Counted from the stretch's first letter, positions 43,490 to 52,837 are shown. The stretch: 64,000 nucleotides of DNA from Gammaproteobacteria bacterium (GCA_026707945.1 JAPOVV010000077.1:124001-188000), one strand, 5' to 3'. Notes: generated from the letters alone by a model not told the origin. A program made the numbers and translations.

Positions 43490-43812
43490 GGCGGGGCGTG
43501 CAAGCGAGAGCTCCGGGCGACGGTCACGCAGTTGTGGTCGGACCGGCTAGCCGTGATACCGGTCGCAACAGATGTCATTGCTACGCGACACCCTGGGGGC
43601 CGTGCGCAGGCAGGTGAACCGCTCGGATCGCACCCGCGGCGTGAACCATATTGCGCCATCCCGGTAGATGAGCTATTTGGGCGTGAACAGGGGACAAGGC
43701 GTGCTGCCTTTCGCCGCTCAACGTTATAGCGTTCACCAAAGGCAAAACCGGCATCGGAAGTGATAAAAACACTTCTGGTACGAGAAATATTTGCAATAGT
43801 ATCGGCAAGTTA

Positions 43813-43836
43813 GTATGTGTCGTTCTCGACACATAC
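43813..43836. repeat. Perfect 10-bp inverted repeat next to IS remnant
   Basis: GTATGTGTCG, loop TTCT, CGACACATAC. It ends 10 bp before the conserved element end at 43847. It could be a terminator for leftward or rightward transcripts or a target-site feature of the transposon; no T tract follows directly. Confidence 0.6.
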
Positions 43837-43892
43837 CTTACGTTTTATACCGGAGACATGGTATACACAATTTGGCAATTGGGAGTGTCCCG

Positions 43893-44095
43893 ATGCCGTG
43901 GAAAGAGTGTAGATCGATGGTCGAACGTCTAAAGTTTGTGGCTCGTCTCCTCGAAGGCGAAGAATGGCGTCGTTCTGTCGCGCATTCGGCATTTCGCGAG
44001 TGACGGGGTATGAGATTTTCTATTGCTTCAAGGATACGGGTATGTTCTTGCAGCATGTCCAGCAACATCGCAATTCAGTAGCGCTTTCTACGTGA
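43893..44095 (+). pseudogene. IS481 family transposase, N-terminal remnant with frameshift
   Basis: The ATG at 43893 opens MPWKECRSMVERLKFVARLL, a standard IS481-type transposase start. After LLEGE the frame is lost (one base short); it resumes at 43964 as MASFCRAFGISRVTGYEIFY ... FKDTG, which is the helix-turn-helix of the same protein. Similarity fades after about 44040, and the second frame stops at 44093-44095. Only ~65 of the expected 330-390 residues remain, with no DDE catalytic domain, so it cannot transpose. Confidence 0.8.
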
Positions 44096-44141
44096 AAGCA
44101 AATCCACACTCTTCAACTAGCAGTCCCGTTCTTCGACGTTC

Positions 44142-44621
44142 TCAACTTTTATCAGCACGATTGAATATCCCTGCAATGGCCGCAACCACAACGCTTGTAA
44201 TCACGGTGCCTAGAGCACCTTGGAACGCGGAACCCACCGGTGTGCCCGTAACCAACTCTACCGCTGCTACGATTTCCTCTGCAGTCATACCTTCCGCAAC
44301 CGCCCTCGCACGAGCAGCTTCTGCGAACTCCGCGTAGTAGTTTGGGAAGACAATCGCGGTCATGAGCCAAGAACCGAGGAAAACGATTGCGGCAGCGACT
44401 AAACCCAGAACAAGCCCGTTCCGGACTTGCTGCACCCAGTTGGAAGTTGACGCTAGTCGACGCACCGCAAGAACCACGATCAAAGCATTGATGATGATTA
44501 CGACGATGACGAAAGACATTGGAGCCATCTCGTTGGTGTGAAGACCCAACATGCCTAGGACGAATCCCAAAGCAGCAACAATGACACCGAGTACGAGACC
44601 GTATTTGATAGCCGTAATCAT
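44142..44621 (-). CDS. DUF4199 family membrane protein
   Basis: A 159-residue protein with four hydrophobic segments: about 5-25 (KYGLVLGVIVAALGFVLGML), 32-52, 68-92 (GLVLGLVAAAIVFLGSWLMTAIVF) and 128-150. Between helices 3 and 4 lies an acidic helical stretch (FPNYYAEFAEAARARAVAEG). The GLVLG/GLVLGLV repeats and FPxYYxE loop fit DUF4199. Function unknown. It lies within the interval bounded by the IS481-type ends, in the direction opposite to the transposase remnant. Confidence 0.8.
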   Translation of the reverse strand: MITAIKYGLVLGVIVAALGFVLGMLGLHTNEMAPMSFVIVVIIINALIVVLAVRRLASTSNWVQQVRNGLVLGLVAAAIVFLGSWLMTAIVFPNYYAEFAEAARARAVAEGMTAEEIVAAVELVTGTPVGSAFQGALGTVITSVVVAAIAGIFNRADKS

Positions 44622-44996
44622 GGGAAGTCCATCCAGTTCAGAAATCTCTTTGATGCGAAACGCACGAAATCAAAAGTGCTAAATGACTATCTAACGCATG
44701 ACCTTCGAGTCTTTGATTAAGGAGAAGCGGTCATCGAAGCCGCATAGAGTTCCGACATTATTACACCGGCAAAAGTGTAAACCAGGTCTCCGGTATCAAC
44801 TGTAGACCAAGTAACCGGTATGGACCCGTCGAACAATGTGAGTTGATGGAACATCGGACTCGCGCAACCCACCTTTAGCGAAGCGAACGGGAGCGAACCA
44901 CCTGAAACAGAATTTGTCGGCACGCCTCGGCGTGCGATCTCAATCAAACAGCCCCACACATCTTTTAAGACTCTGTGCGGTCCCATTCGAGTGCAG
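44622..44996. other. 375-bp region between DUF4199 and methyltransferase genes
   Basis: Contains the right-hand IS481-type end copy (44765-44797). A minus-strand frame at 44717-45055 overlaps the methyltransferase 3' end and contains that end sequence in its coding strand, so I do not regard it as a gene. Nothing else recognised. Confidence 0.5.
44765..44797 (-). repeat. IS481-type element end sequence, right-hand inverted copy
   Basis: On the minus strand, CGGAGACCTGGTTTACA (44792-44776) followed by CTTTTGCCGGTG. It matches the copy at 2964-2980 with one mismatch in 17 and then continues in the same TTTT-CCGGTG pattern. It faces the copy at 43851 across the DUF4199 gene. Confidence 0.6.
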
Positions 44997-45767
44997 TCAT
45001 TCCGACTGGAGCACCATGAAATAATGATCTTCATCCGCGATGTCCCCCGACGCATCGCGCCACGAACAAAAGCCGCAGAGCGACCAACCAGCTAGTGTCC
45101 GAACCAACAGATCGAGGTGCCACGGCGCATCACTACGACCGGTCCAGTCATCCCTGGTCGTGATCGTTTTGTCACCATCCTTAATGCGGGTATGCATCAC
45201 TAGTCGTGACGTCCCCTCAACCCAGTTCCCAGGAAAACTCTCGTGCCAAATGGCGACCTGCAGGTCGCCGATTTGCACGGTTTTGTCGCCCCACCGTTCG
45301 TAGTCAACGCGGACTCCATGACGATGAGCATCGACGTCGACGATGTAGAGACCCTTCGGCCTTAACGCACGTCGCACGCTCGCGAAGTGAGACACCAGAT
45401 CCTGATAACGGTGAATCAACGGGAACGTCTCGGACATGAAAATCGCTGCGTCGAAATCACCGCCGAGATTGAAATCAACAACGTCTCCTTCAACAACCTT
45501 CAACTCAACACCGCGGCGTTTCGCTCGACGCTGGGAAGCCTCCACCATCGCGACCGATGCATCTAAGCCGACCACCTCGATCCCCTCCTGCGCAAGCTCC
45601 ACCGAATGGACTCCCGTACCGCAGGCTAAATCGAGCACTCGGCCCAATGTCATTCCGTGCCGTTCCGAGAGATCCACAATCGTGGCCACTTCTGCTTTTA
45701 CAACTTCGTCCGAGTGACACAAGATCGCATCGTAGACTTCGGGATAGTCGAATATGCTCGCGCTCAT
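44997..45767 (-). CDS. Class I SAM-dependent methyltransferase
   Basis: Cytoplasmic methyltransferase with the Rossmann SAM-binding motif I VLDLACGTGVHSVELA (about 44-59), motif II VVGLDAS, the acidic VVEGDVVDF and a DAAIFMSETF post-motif. Length 256. The C-terminal half has beta strands (RLVMHTRIKDG, HYFMVLQ) common in small-molecule methyltransferases of the UbiE-like group. Target unknown. Stand-alone gene on the minus strand, downstream of the tRNA pair. Confidence 0.9.
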   Translation of the reverse strand: MSASIFDYPEVYDAILCHSDEVVKAEVATIVDLSERHGMTLGRVLDLACGTGVHSVELAQEGIEVVGLDASVAMVEASQRRAKRRGVELKVVEGDVVDFNLGGDFDAAIFMSETFPLIHRYQDLVSHFASVRRALRPKGLYIVDVDAHRHGVRVDYERWGDKTVQIGDLQVAIWHESFPGNWVEGTSRLVMHTRIKDGDKTITTRDDWTGRSDAPWHLDLLVRTLAGWSLCGFCSWRDASGDIADEDHYFMVLQSE

Positions 45768-45954
45768 GCGTCAGTTCTTACCGCGCCAACCAAGCTCTGT
45801 TGCAATCGTCCTAATCTCCTTGATGCTCCGCCCCGCCGCCGACACCACTCGCTTGACGCAGTCCAAGACGCTGCGTTTCTGATAGCAGAAGTGATATCTA
45901 GGGATGCGATAGGAACTTTTTACTTTTATAAAACAATCGGTTACATCATGTTAG

Positions 45955-46043
45955 TGGCGGAGAGGGAGGGATTCGAACCCTCGATAGGGGATACCTATAC
46001 TCCCTTAGCAGGGGAGCGCCTTCGACCTCTCGGCCACCTCTCC
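45955..46043 (-). tRNA. tRNA-Ser (anticodon GCT)
   Basis: Minus-strand class II tRNA of 89 nt. Acceptor GGAGAGG pairs with CCTCTCC, then G and encoded CCA. Anticodon loop CTGCTAA within the CTCCC/GGGAG stem gives GCT. A long variable arm (TATAGGTATCCCCTATC) is typical of serine tRNAs. One nucleotide separates it from tRNA-Arg. Confidence 0.97.
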
Positions 46044-46044
46044 A

Positions 46045-46121
46045 TGGCGCACCAGACAGGATTCGAACCTGTAGTCGCTAGTTTCGTAGACTAGTGCCTT
46101 ATCCAATTTGGCCACTGGTGC
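46045..46121 (-). tRNA. tRNA-Arg (anticodon ACG)
   Basis: Minus-strand tRNA of 77 nt. Acceptor GCACCAG pairs with CTGGTGC, then G and encoded CCA. Anticodon stem CTAGT/ACTAG with loop CTACGAA gives ACG (read as ICG after deamination). Placed between csrA and tRNA-Ser, the usual gammaproteobacterial order. Confidence 0.97.
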
Positions 46122-46195
46122 TAACGAATCGTCAAGCAATTTCGCCGTCGAGGGCAAATGATAGCGAGACGAACTGATGTGTGTCGTTAAATTGA

Positions 46196-46390
46196 CTAGG
46201 TGACGACATCCATTTCGGTGTCTTCTGCATCTTGATGCTTCTTTTCCCATATTTCTTCACGATATACAGGACGATCACCGGGAGCTTCGAAGCCGATCCG
46301 CACTTGATTCTTGCGGACGTTGAGCACAGAGATTTTGATGTCGTTGCCTATGCGGACGGACTCGCCGACGCGCCTAGTTAAGATAAGCAT
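46196..46390 (-). CDS. csrA: Carbon storage regulator CsrA
   Basis: Dimeric RNA-binding protein that controls translation and stability of many mRNAs by binding GGA motifs. The 64 residues match CsrA almost throughout: [18 protein letters not shown], the RNA-contacting R44 region QVRIGFEAP and REEI. The C-terminal tail ([15 protein letters not shown]) is acidic and species-specific. The leader just before the ATG reads AAGGGAAGGG, a strong ribosome-binding site that also contains GGA-like elements. Followed on the same strand by the Arg and Ser tRNAs. Confidence 0.98.
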   Translation of the reverse strand: MLILTRRVGESVRIGNDIKISVLNVRKNQVRIGFEAPGDRPVYREEIWEKKHQDAEDTEMDVVT

Positions 46391-46719
46391 TCGAACCCTT
46401 CCCTTGATTCTGACTGCTAAGCTGCATGGGAGCCTACTTGGCGCCCATATAGACTAGAAATCTTATGACAATCGCGTCAAAACTCAAGTTGTTAGTGATA
46501 TAACTAAAATTAACTGAACATAAATATACTATTTCATAAATTCGCACTTATTTACTATTGCCAAGTCGTAGAGACTGCTTGCGCCTTCTCTAACAAGCTA
46601 ATAGCAAACCTCACGAATCGCGTTAGTATGAAATGTGTACGTATGCGACACGGGGACTATCTTTCGTCAGTGCGTTCCTATTAGCCAATCTTGACGACTT
46701 AGCTACTTAAACACCAAGT
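46391..46719. other. 329-bp AT-rich leader between lysC and csrA
   Basis: On the minus strand this is the lysC-to-csrA gap. It is AT-rich and holds the sigma-70-like promoter at 46451-46480. No coding sequence or clear terminator for lysC was found. Confidence 0.5.
46451..46480 (-). promoter_or_regulatory. Putative sigma-70 promoter of csrA
   Basis: On the minus strand TTGACG (46480-46475) and TAGTCT (46456-46451) are separated by 18 bp. The -35 matches at five of six bases, the -10 more weakly. Transcription would start about 50 nt before the csrA ATG. Confidence 0.4.
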
Positions 46720-47940
46720 TCATTCATTCAGCGCAAAGGCGTCATGGAGACTGCGCACAGCTAACTCAACATAACGTTCATCGATGACTACGGAGATTTT
46801 TATCTCAGACGTCGAAATCATCATGATGTTGATGTTCTCGTTTGCAAGGGTCTCGAACATCTTGGTCGCAACACCTGCATGAGAGCGCATACCAACGCCG
46901 ACGATGGTAACTTTGGCGATCGCATCGTCGCCTGCGATGGCAGACTCGTGAAACCCGTTCTCCCTTACCGAATCCTCAAGTAAGTCCTTAGCACGTACGA
47001 AATCAGCTCGTTTTACCGTAAAAGAGAAATCGGTAAATCCGTCCACGCTCGTATTCTGGACGATCATGTCGACCGTAATGTTGGCTTCGCCGATTGGCCC
47101 CAAAATCTTCCAAGCGATACCTGGTACGTCGTCGACGCGAAGCACCGTGAGCTTCGCTTCGTCGCGCTCGTGGGTAACCGCAGAGACCATGGGTTTCTCC
47201 ATATGGTCAGTGCCCGAGTTGATCAAAGTACCTTCTCCATCTTCAAAGCTTGACAGCACACGCATCGGTACGTCGTGCTTGTGTGCAAATTCCACCGCTC
47301 TCGTATGCAAGACCTTTGCACCAAGGCTTGCCATTTCGAGCATTTCCTCGAACTCAACGTTTGCCATCTTGGTCGCACGGTCCACGATGCGGGGATCGGC
47401 CGTGTAAACGCCATCGACGTCCGTATAGATCAGGCACTCCTCCGCTTCGATCGCGTGTGCCACTGCGACTGCTGATGTGTCAGATCCCCCACGACCGATT
47501 GTCGTGACGTCGCCAACGTCGTCGACCCCTTGGAATCCTGCGACCACCGGTACTGCGCCCCTATGGACAACCTCTAGGAGGTTTTTTGGCTCAACATACT
47601 CGATTCGGGCACGCTCGTGACCGCTATCGGTTTTAAAAGGAATCTGGTCTCCCAAAAACGATTGCGCATCAACACCTCGTTTATGCAATGCCATCACGAG
47701 GAGCGCAATCGACACTTGCTCACCTGACGCCAACAGTACGTCCATTTCTCGAGGAGACGGTCGGTCGGTAATGTCGAGGGCAAGTGAGGTTAGACGATTG
47801 GTTTCGCCGCTCATGGCGGACACCACCACGACCACCTGATTGCCGCTAGACCGAGCGTCAACAATCCGATCCGCAACCGCTTCGATTCGCTCAATCGAAC
47901 CCACCGACGTTCCGCCGTACTTGTGAACGAGCAGACTCAT
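46720..47940 (-). CDS. lysC: Aspartate kinase
   Basis: Phosphorylates aspartate, first step to lysine, threonine and methionine. The start at 47940 is preferred because its ATG overlaps the alaS stop in ATGA and begins the conserved VHKYGGTSVGS; the frame is open to 47964. About 406 residues: amino-acid-kinase domain (1-240; LLASGEQVSIALL, TTIGRGGSDTSAVAVA, YTDVDGVYTADPR) and two C-terminal ACT domains (VLRVDDVPGIAWKI; VTIVGVGMRSHAGVATKM) that bind the feedback inhibitor. Monofunctional type. Translationally coupled to alaS. Confidence 0.97.
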   Translation of the reverse strand: MSLLVHKYGGTSVGSIERIEAVADRIVDARSSGNQVVVVVSAMSGETNRLTSLALDITDRPSPREMDVLLASGEQVSIALLVMALHKRGVDAQSFLGDQIPFKTDSGHERARIEYVEPKNLLEVVHRGAVPVVAGFQGVDDVGDVTTIGRGGSDTSAVAVAHAIEAEECLIYTDVDGVYTADPRIVDRATKMANVEFEEMLEMASLGAKVLHTRAVEFAHKHDVPMRVLSSFEDGEGTLINSGTDHMEKPMVSAVTHERDEAKLTVLRVDDVPGIAWKILGPIGEANITVDMIVQNTSVDGFTDFSFTVKRADFVRAKDLLEDSVRENGFHESAIAGDDAIAKVTIVGVGMRSHAGVATKMFETLANENINIMMISTSEIKISVVIDERYVELAVRSLHDAFALNE

Positions 47941-50558
47941 TCGCTTAGCTTGGATTCGAGCCATTCAGATAGCGATGCCAAGCCCTTCTCGAGCGCGGCT
48001 GCGCTCGCGGTCCCACCCGCGCGCGCCATCGATGGTTTTCCACCTCCTCGAATCGCTATATACGTGCCTAGATGAGCTATGACATCGTTCGAACTCACTA
48101 GTTTGGTCAATGAATTCGAAACGCCGCACACTAATTGACATTTATCGCCGTCTGCGACAGCGAGTACGACAACAAAGTCAGCCAAGCGACTTCGAACATC
48201 GTCGAAACTCGCCATCATGGTTTGAGCAGTGCCATCAACGACGGACGCGACTAGTTTCATATCACCGATGTCTTGCGCACCAGCAACTAACTCAGAAGCT
48301 CGGTCTCGTAGCTTCAGAGAAAGCGCGTCGTCGAGCTGACGCTGTAGTTCTTTGCGTTCGTAGACTAACTGTTCAATTCGTTTTGATAGCTGATCGCCAG
48401 AAGCGGCGACCTGATCGCCGATTTCTTCCAAAAGAGATTCATTGTCACGAAAATGTTCGTAAGCCTTACGGCCGGTGATCGCTTCGACGCGTCGAATCCC
48501 CGCAGCGATTCCAGATTCTGAAACGATCTTGAAGAGGCCGATCTCACCGAGGCGTCCGACGTGCGTACCACCACACAACTCGACTGAGAATCCAGTACCC
48601 ATGTTGAGAACACGTACATCGTCTGCGTACTTCTCTCCGAAGAGCGCAACCGCACCACTAGCTATGGCTTCGTCGTATGGCAGAATCTTGGTTTCAACCG
48701 TTCCATTCGTAAGAATCTGCTCGTTCACTGCGGCTTCGATCGCCATGCGTTCTTCAACTGTTACAGGTCCATCGTGTGAAAAATCGAACCTCAGTCGCGG
48801 TGCCTCGACTAGAGAGCCCCTCTGTTGGACGTGTGCTCCGAGCGTGTCCTTTAGCGCGGCGTGTAACAGGTGTGTGGCTGAGTGGTTTCGAGCAACGTCC
48901 TGACGATGGATCGCATCAACTTCATAACGAACGTTCTGAGCCTCTGAAAACTCGCCCTTCTGGACGCGCCCGTGGTGAACAAACTGATCGTTTGAACGAG
49001 AGACGTTCTCAACGCTAAATTGCGAATCAGACCCAACAATCGAACCGATATCACCGACCTGACCGCCCGCTTCTCCGTAAAACGCCGTTTGGTCAAGTAC
49101 GATAGCGCCTTCTTGTCGATTTCGTATTACATCCGTTTCAACGAGTTGACCATCCTTCAGTGCGAGAACCGCGACGATATTCGATTCACCCTCCAGTTGT
49201 TCGTAGCCCACGAAGTCGACCACGCCGTCCACCGCAATATCAGTATTCGACGAATTCTTGAATTGACCAGCAGCACGTGCACGATCTTGCTGCTCGGTCA
49301 TGAGTGCATCGAATCCAGATTGATCTATCGTCAACCCTTGCTCACGGGCAATATCTGCAGTTAGGTCAACGGGAAAGCCAAACGTGTCGTATAGTTTGAA
49401 AACGATGTCGCCAGAAAGCGTCTGCCCCGATACATCCTTGAGCGCGTCTTCTAGAAGGTCCATGCCACGCTGCATGGTCTCCCCAAACTTCACTTCTTCG
49501 TCGAGTAGCGCTTTAGTAATGCGAGCCTGAGAACTTACTAGCTCTGGGTATGCGTCGCCCATCGACTCCGCCAATGGTTGAACAAGCGCGTGGAAAAAAG
49601 GCTCATCGATGCCAAGTTTGTGCCCATGGCGTAAGGCTCGTCGAATAATTCGCCGCAGTACATAGCCTCGACCGTCTCGATCGGGGAGAATCCCATCGCT
49701 TATTAAGAACGCCGCAGCTCTGACATGATCTGCAATCACGCGGCATGACGGTGTAGCGAGAGCGTCGATGTCTTGTTTTCGCTTGACGACGTCCGCGAGC
49801 GTTACAAAAATCGGACGAAATACATCGATGCCGTAGTTGTTATCGACCCCCTGTGTGATCGCGGCTAGTCGTTCGATGCCTAAACCCGTGTCGACGCCCG
49901 GTTTGGCAAGAGGTGCCAGCTCCCCGTCAGGTTGTCGGTCGAATTGTGGAAAAACTAAATTCCAAATCTCAAGAAAGCGATCACCGTCTTCATCTTTGGA
50001 CCCAGGCGGACCCCCGTCGATTGAAGGTCCTTGGTCAAAGAATATTTCTGTGCACGGACCACACGGTCCGGTATCGCCCATTGCCCAAAAGTTATCTTCA
50101 TGCGTAATAACTCGAGCGGGGTCGATCCCAATCTTGTTAATCCAGAGTTTTTTCGCCTCGTCATCGGTAGGATGAATGGTGAACCACAATCGGTCTTTGT
50201 CCAAACCTACAACGTCGAGCACGTATTCCCAAGCCCACTCGATCGCTTCCTCTTTGAAATAGTCGCCGAAACTGAAATTTCCGAGCATTTCAAAGAACGT
50301 GTGGTGCCGAGCCGTGTAGCCAACGTTTTCTAAATCGTTGTGCTTACCCCCGGCGCGTACACATCGCTGACACGACGTCGCGCGAAGATACGGCAACGTC
50401 TCAGCGCCAGTGAGTGCGTCTTTAAACTGCACCATGCCCGCCACAGTAAATAAGATCGTGGGGTCATCGCTAGGAATTAAAGGTGCGGAAGGTACCACCC
50501 GATGTCCACGATTGGCAAAGTGCGCCAAATAGGTCGAGCGTATCTCGGCCGTATCCAT
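47937..50558 (-). CDS. alaS: Alanyl-tRNA synthetase
   Basis: Charges tRNA-Ala. The 873 residues show the class II catalytic core at the N-terminus (RSTYLAHFANRGH, RCVRAGGKHNDLENVG, HHTFFEMLGNFSFGDYFK), the tRNA-recognition region, and the editing domain with zinc ligands HSATHLLHAAL and CGGTHVGRLGEIG. The C-Ala domain ends with RGGGKPSMARAGGT. Minus strand, first of the alaS-lysC pair that leads to csrA. Confidence 0.98.
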   Translation of the reverse strand: MDTAEIRSTYLAHFANRGHRVVPSAPLIPSDDPTILFTVAGMVQFKDALTGAETLPYLRATSCQRCVRAGGKHNDLENVGYTARHHTFFEMLGNFSFGDYFKEEAIEWAWEYVLDVVGLDKDRLWFTIHPTDDEAKKLWINKIGIDPARVITHEDNFWAMGDTGPCGPCTEIFFDQGPSIDGGPPGSKDEDGDRFLEIWNLVFPQFDRQPDGELAPLAKPGVDTGLGIERLAAITQGVDNNYGIDVFRPIFVTLADVVKRKQDIDALATPSCRVIADHVRAAAFLISDGILPDRDGRGYVLRRIIRRALRHGHKLGIDEPFFHALVQPLAESMGDAYPELVSSQARITKALLDEEVKFGETMQRGMDLLEDALKDVSGQTLSGDIVFKLYDTFGFPVDLTADIAREQGLTIDQSGFDALMTEQQDRARAAGQFKNSSNTDIAVDGVVDFVGYEQLEGESNIVAVLALKDGQLVETDVIRNRQEGAIVLDQTAFYGEAGGQVGDIGSIVGSDSQFSVENVSRSNDQFVHHGRVQKGEFSEAQNVRYEVDAIHRQDVARNHSATHLLHAALKDTLGAHVQQRGSLVEAPRLRFDFSHDGPVTVEERMAIEAAVNEQILTNGTVETKILPYDEAIASGAVALFGEKYADDVRVLNMGTGFSVELCGGTHVGRLGEIGLFKIVSESGIAAGIRRVEAITGRKAYEHFRDNESLLEEIGDQVAASGDQLSKRIEQLVYERKELQRQLDDALSLKLRDRASELVAGAQDIGDMKLVASVVDGTAQTMMASFDDVRSRLADFVVVLAVADGDKCQLVCGVSNSLTKLVSSNDVIAHLGTYIAIRGGGKPSMARAGGTASAAALEKGLASLSEWLESKLSE

Positions 50559-50899
50559 GGTTCTGGGGTGTTGGGAGGAGCGGAATTATAGGAACGGACG
50601 AAATCTCAACGATGTGTTGCTACCAGAATTTCTCTGTTGCAAGACGATCATTTGACAAACGGCAAATTTTTTGCTTACCACTTGAAAATTCTTAAGACTG
50701 GTAGACAACCTATCACCCGAAGACCACAGTCGTTACTAATTCACTTGCAATTCAACACTAGTACGAGTATCTTTCTATGACCGCTAAAGACTAGAGCAAA
50801 AAGGCGGCCTCGGGCGGGGTGCCTTAATACGTCGCCGCACGATAGGTCTTACCTACAGGACCTAGTCAGCATTTCAGGACCCCTCGTGGGAGCGATGTC
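50559..50899. other. 341-bp divergent intergenic region (alaS / S9 peptidase)
   Basis: Should carry the alaS promoter (leftward) and that of the peptidase gene (rightward). A perfect -35 hexamer TTGACA is at 50652-50657 on the plus strand, but the -10 is weak. Near 50800-50826 the sequence AAGGC...GCCTT with a TTTTT tract on the minus strand resembles a leftward intrinsic terminator although no gene precedes it. No coding sequence recognised. Confidence 0.45.
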
Positions 50900-52837
50900 A
50901 TGCGTCGACTGATAACCATCTGCACACTTCTTTTTGCAGCTACTGCCATTGCGGAACCTATTCCGCTTTGGAAGTTCTTTGAACCGTTCGATATGAATCA
51001 GGTGAGCATTTCACCTGAGGGCACGTACCTTGCAGCTTCTCTGCTAGAAGGCGACGGTGCCGAGCAGGATAACAAACTGCAGGTTCTCAACCGCGTAACA
51101 GGTGAGCGCGTCATTTCATTTGGAATGCCTGATAAACAACGAATCGCGAGTCTTAGGTGGGCTGACGACGAGACCGTGATAGTTTCACCGGCCCGGAAAA
51201 TCCCTAACGAAGAAGCGTATCAGGCGACGGGCGGACTCATGAAGGTCATAGTCAAAACTGGTCAGACAATCGATCTCTTCGCACAGAGAGAGCGCGGTGG
51301 TGGAGTTTTCCACACGCTTCCCGAAGATCCTGATCACATGTTAGTCGCTCACCAATCGGGTCGATACGTAGAACTGTACAAGATGCATCTCCTATCTGGC
51401 GCCGCTTCGTCAAAAATCGCGAGAGCGCCGGCACTTGGTGGAGGTTTTATTCTCACCCCCGATTTGCAGGACGTTGCTTTTCATGTCGGAGGTAACGACG
51501 ATGCCGAGACACTTGTTCACGAGAGAACGGAGAACGGCGAATGGAAGCTCTTAACGAGAACAGCTTTCGATCAGAAAGGGTGGGTGCCATTACGAGCTGC
51601 GTACAAACCGAACGAATATTTCACGCGAGACGCTCGCAATCCGAAAGGAATCGCCGCACTCGGTATTTACAACCGTGTAACGCGTGAACACAAGGAGGTT
51701 TATATAGACGATACGTTCGATATCCTTGGACCCATCGCGGATCAAACAGGAAACGTGTGGGGATTGTCGATCAATCACCATTTTCCACGCGTGATGTATT
51801 TAAATCCGACACACCCACTTGCGCAAGCACACAAGATGATCCGTCTCCAATTTCCTGAGAGCACGGTATCACTTGCGAGCTACTCTTTTGATCATAAATT
51901 GGTCCTCGCCTATGTGAGTTCCTCTAACTCACTACCTGAGATTGTGATTCTGGATGCAGAAAAAGGATCCATCGATCAGATTACAAACCGCGCAGAAGAG
52001 ATCGGTATCACGTCCGACGAACTCGCACCCATGGAACCATTCCTCTTTTCTGCCCGTGATAACAAGACTATATTCGGCTACCTGACCTCAAGGAAAGATA
52101 CGCCTCGACCGGGACCTATGGTGGTATACGTTCACGGCGGTCCATTAGGCATTCGAGACTCATGGGGATTCAGTGGCGTTGTGCAGGTATTGGCGTCGAG
52201 AGGCTATCACGTTATGCAAGTGAATTTCCGCGGGTCCGGAGGCCGTGGTACTGAGTTCGTTAAAGCTGGTTTCCGAGAATACGGTGGCAAAATGCAAGAC
52301 GACGTCACAGACGCCACTCTGTGGGCGATTCAACAAGGCATTGCAGCTAAGGACCGCATTTGCATATCAGGTGGAAGTTATGGAGCATACGCGGCAATCA
52401 TGGGCGCCGCCAAAGAACCCGATCTATACCAATGTGCGATTGGTCAATCCGGCTTATACGACCCTGTATTGACCTTACGTATCGGCGACCTTGCTCGAAG
52501 AGTTGCATCAGTGAAGCAAATCCGTCAAACGATGGGGCGCACACAAGAGGAACGCGAAGCGATATCAGTTATCAACGTAGCTGGTGATGTAAAAGCTGCC
52601 GTTATGTTGATTCATGGAGGTCAAGATCGACGAACTCCGCCAGAGCATTACCATCGTATGAAGGAAGCGTTCGATAAGGTCGGAAAGCAGGTCGTGACCC
52701 ACTACAAAGGAAACCAAGGTCATAGTTGGTTCGGACGCGACACGATTATGGACTTGTATGGTCGTCAGCTCGCATTTCTCGACGAACATATTGGTAGCGA
52801 AACAGATAAGGTCCAAGCTGTATCAACAACGAATTAG
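50900..52837 (+). CDS. Prolyl-oligopeptidase-family (S9) serine peptidase, exported
   Basis: Signal peptide MRRLITICTLLFAATAIA at 1-18, then a beta-propeller-like domain (20-380) and an alpha/beta-hydrolase domain (390-645). Catalytic serine S493 in SGGSYGAYAA, aspartate D576 in HGGQDRRTPP, histidine H608 in NQGHSWFG; VYVHGGPLG is the oxyanion region. It belongs to the dipeptidyl/acylaminoacyl peptidase branch (S9C-like) and probably degrades oligopeptides in the periplasm. A strong bidirectional terminator follows. Confidence 0.93.
   Translation: MRRLITICTLLFAATAIAEPIPLWKFFEPFDMNQVSISPEGTYLAASLLEGDGAEQDNKLQVLNRVTGERVISFGMPDKQRIASLRWADDETVIVSPARKIPNEEAYQATGGLMKVIVKTGQTIDLFAQRERGGGVFHTLPEDPDHMLVAHQSGRYVELYKMHLLSGAASSKIARAPALGGGFILTPDLQDVAFHVGGNDDAETLVHERTENGEWKLLTRTAFDQKGWVPLRAAYKPNEYFTRDARNPKGIAALGIYNRVTREHKEVYIDDTFDILGPIADQTGNVWGLSINHHFPRVMYLNPTHPLAQAHKMIRLQFPESTVSLASYSFDHKLVLAYVSSSNSLPEIVILDAEKGSIDQITNRAEEIGITSDELAPMEPFLFSARDNKTIFGYLTSRKDTPRPGPMVVYVHGGPLGIRDSWGFSGVVQVLASRGYHVMQVNFRGSGGRGTEFVKAGFREYGGKMQDDVTDATLWAIQQGIAAKDRICISGGSYGAYAAIMGAAKEPDLYQCAIGQSGLYDPVLTLRIGDLARRVASVKQIRQTMGRTQEEREAISVINVAGDVKAAVMLIHGGQDRRTPPEHYHRMKEAFDKVGKQVVTHYKGNQGHSWFGRDTIMDLYGRQLAFLDEHIGSETDKVQAVSTTN

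Larger units (their letters stand above)
43847..44796. mobile_element. Degenerate IS481-type element or derivative bounded by inverted end copies
   Basis: The left boundary ATACCGGAGACATGGTATACA (43847-43867) and the right boundary, read on the minus strand from 44796, ATACCGGAGACCTGGTTTACA, differ at two positions and face inwards. About 950 bp lie between, close to the size of a small IS481 element. Just inside the left end is a frameshifted IS481-type transposase N-terminus; the rest of the transposase is missing and a DUF4199 gene in the opposite orientation occupies the right half. It may be an IS remnant into which other DNA was inserted, or two separate remnants. Confidence 0.5.

Noticed and set aside
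44717-45055. 112-codon minus-strand frame between DUF4199 and methyltransferase
   Set aside because: It overlaps the end of the methyltransferase gene, has no recognisable motif and its coding strand contains the IS-end sequence.
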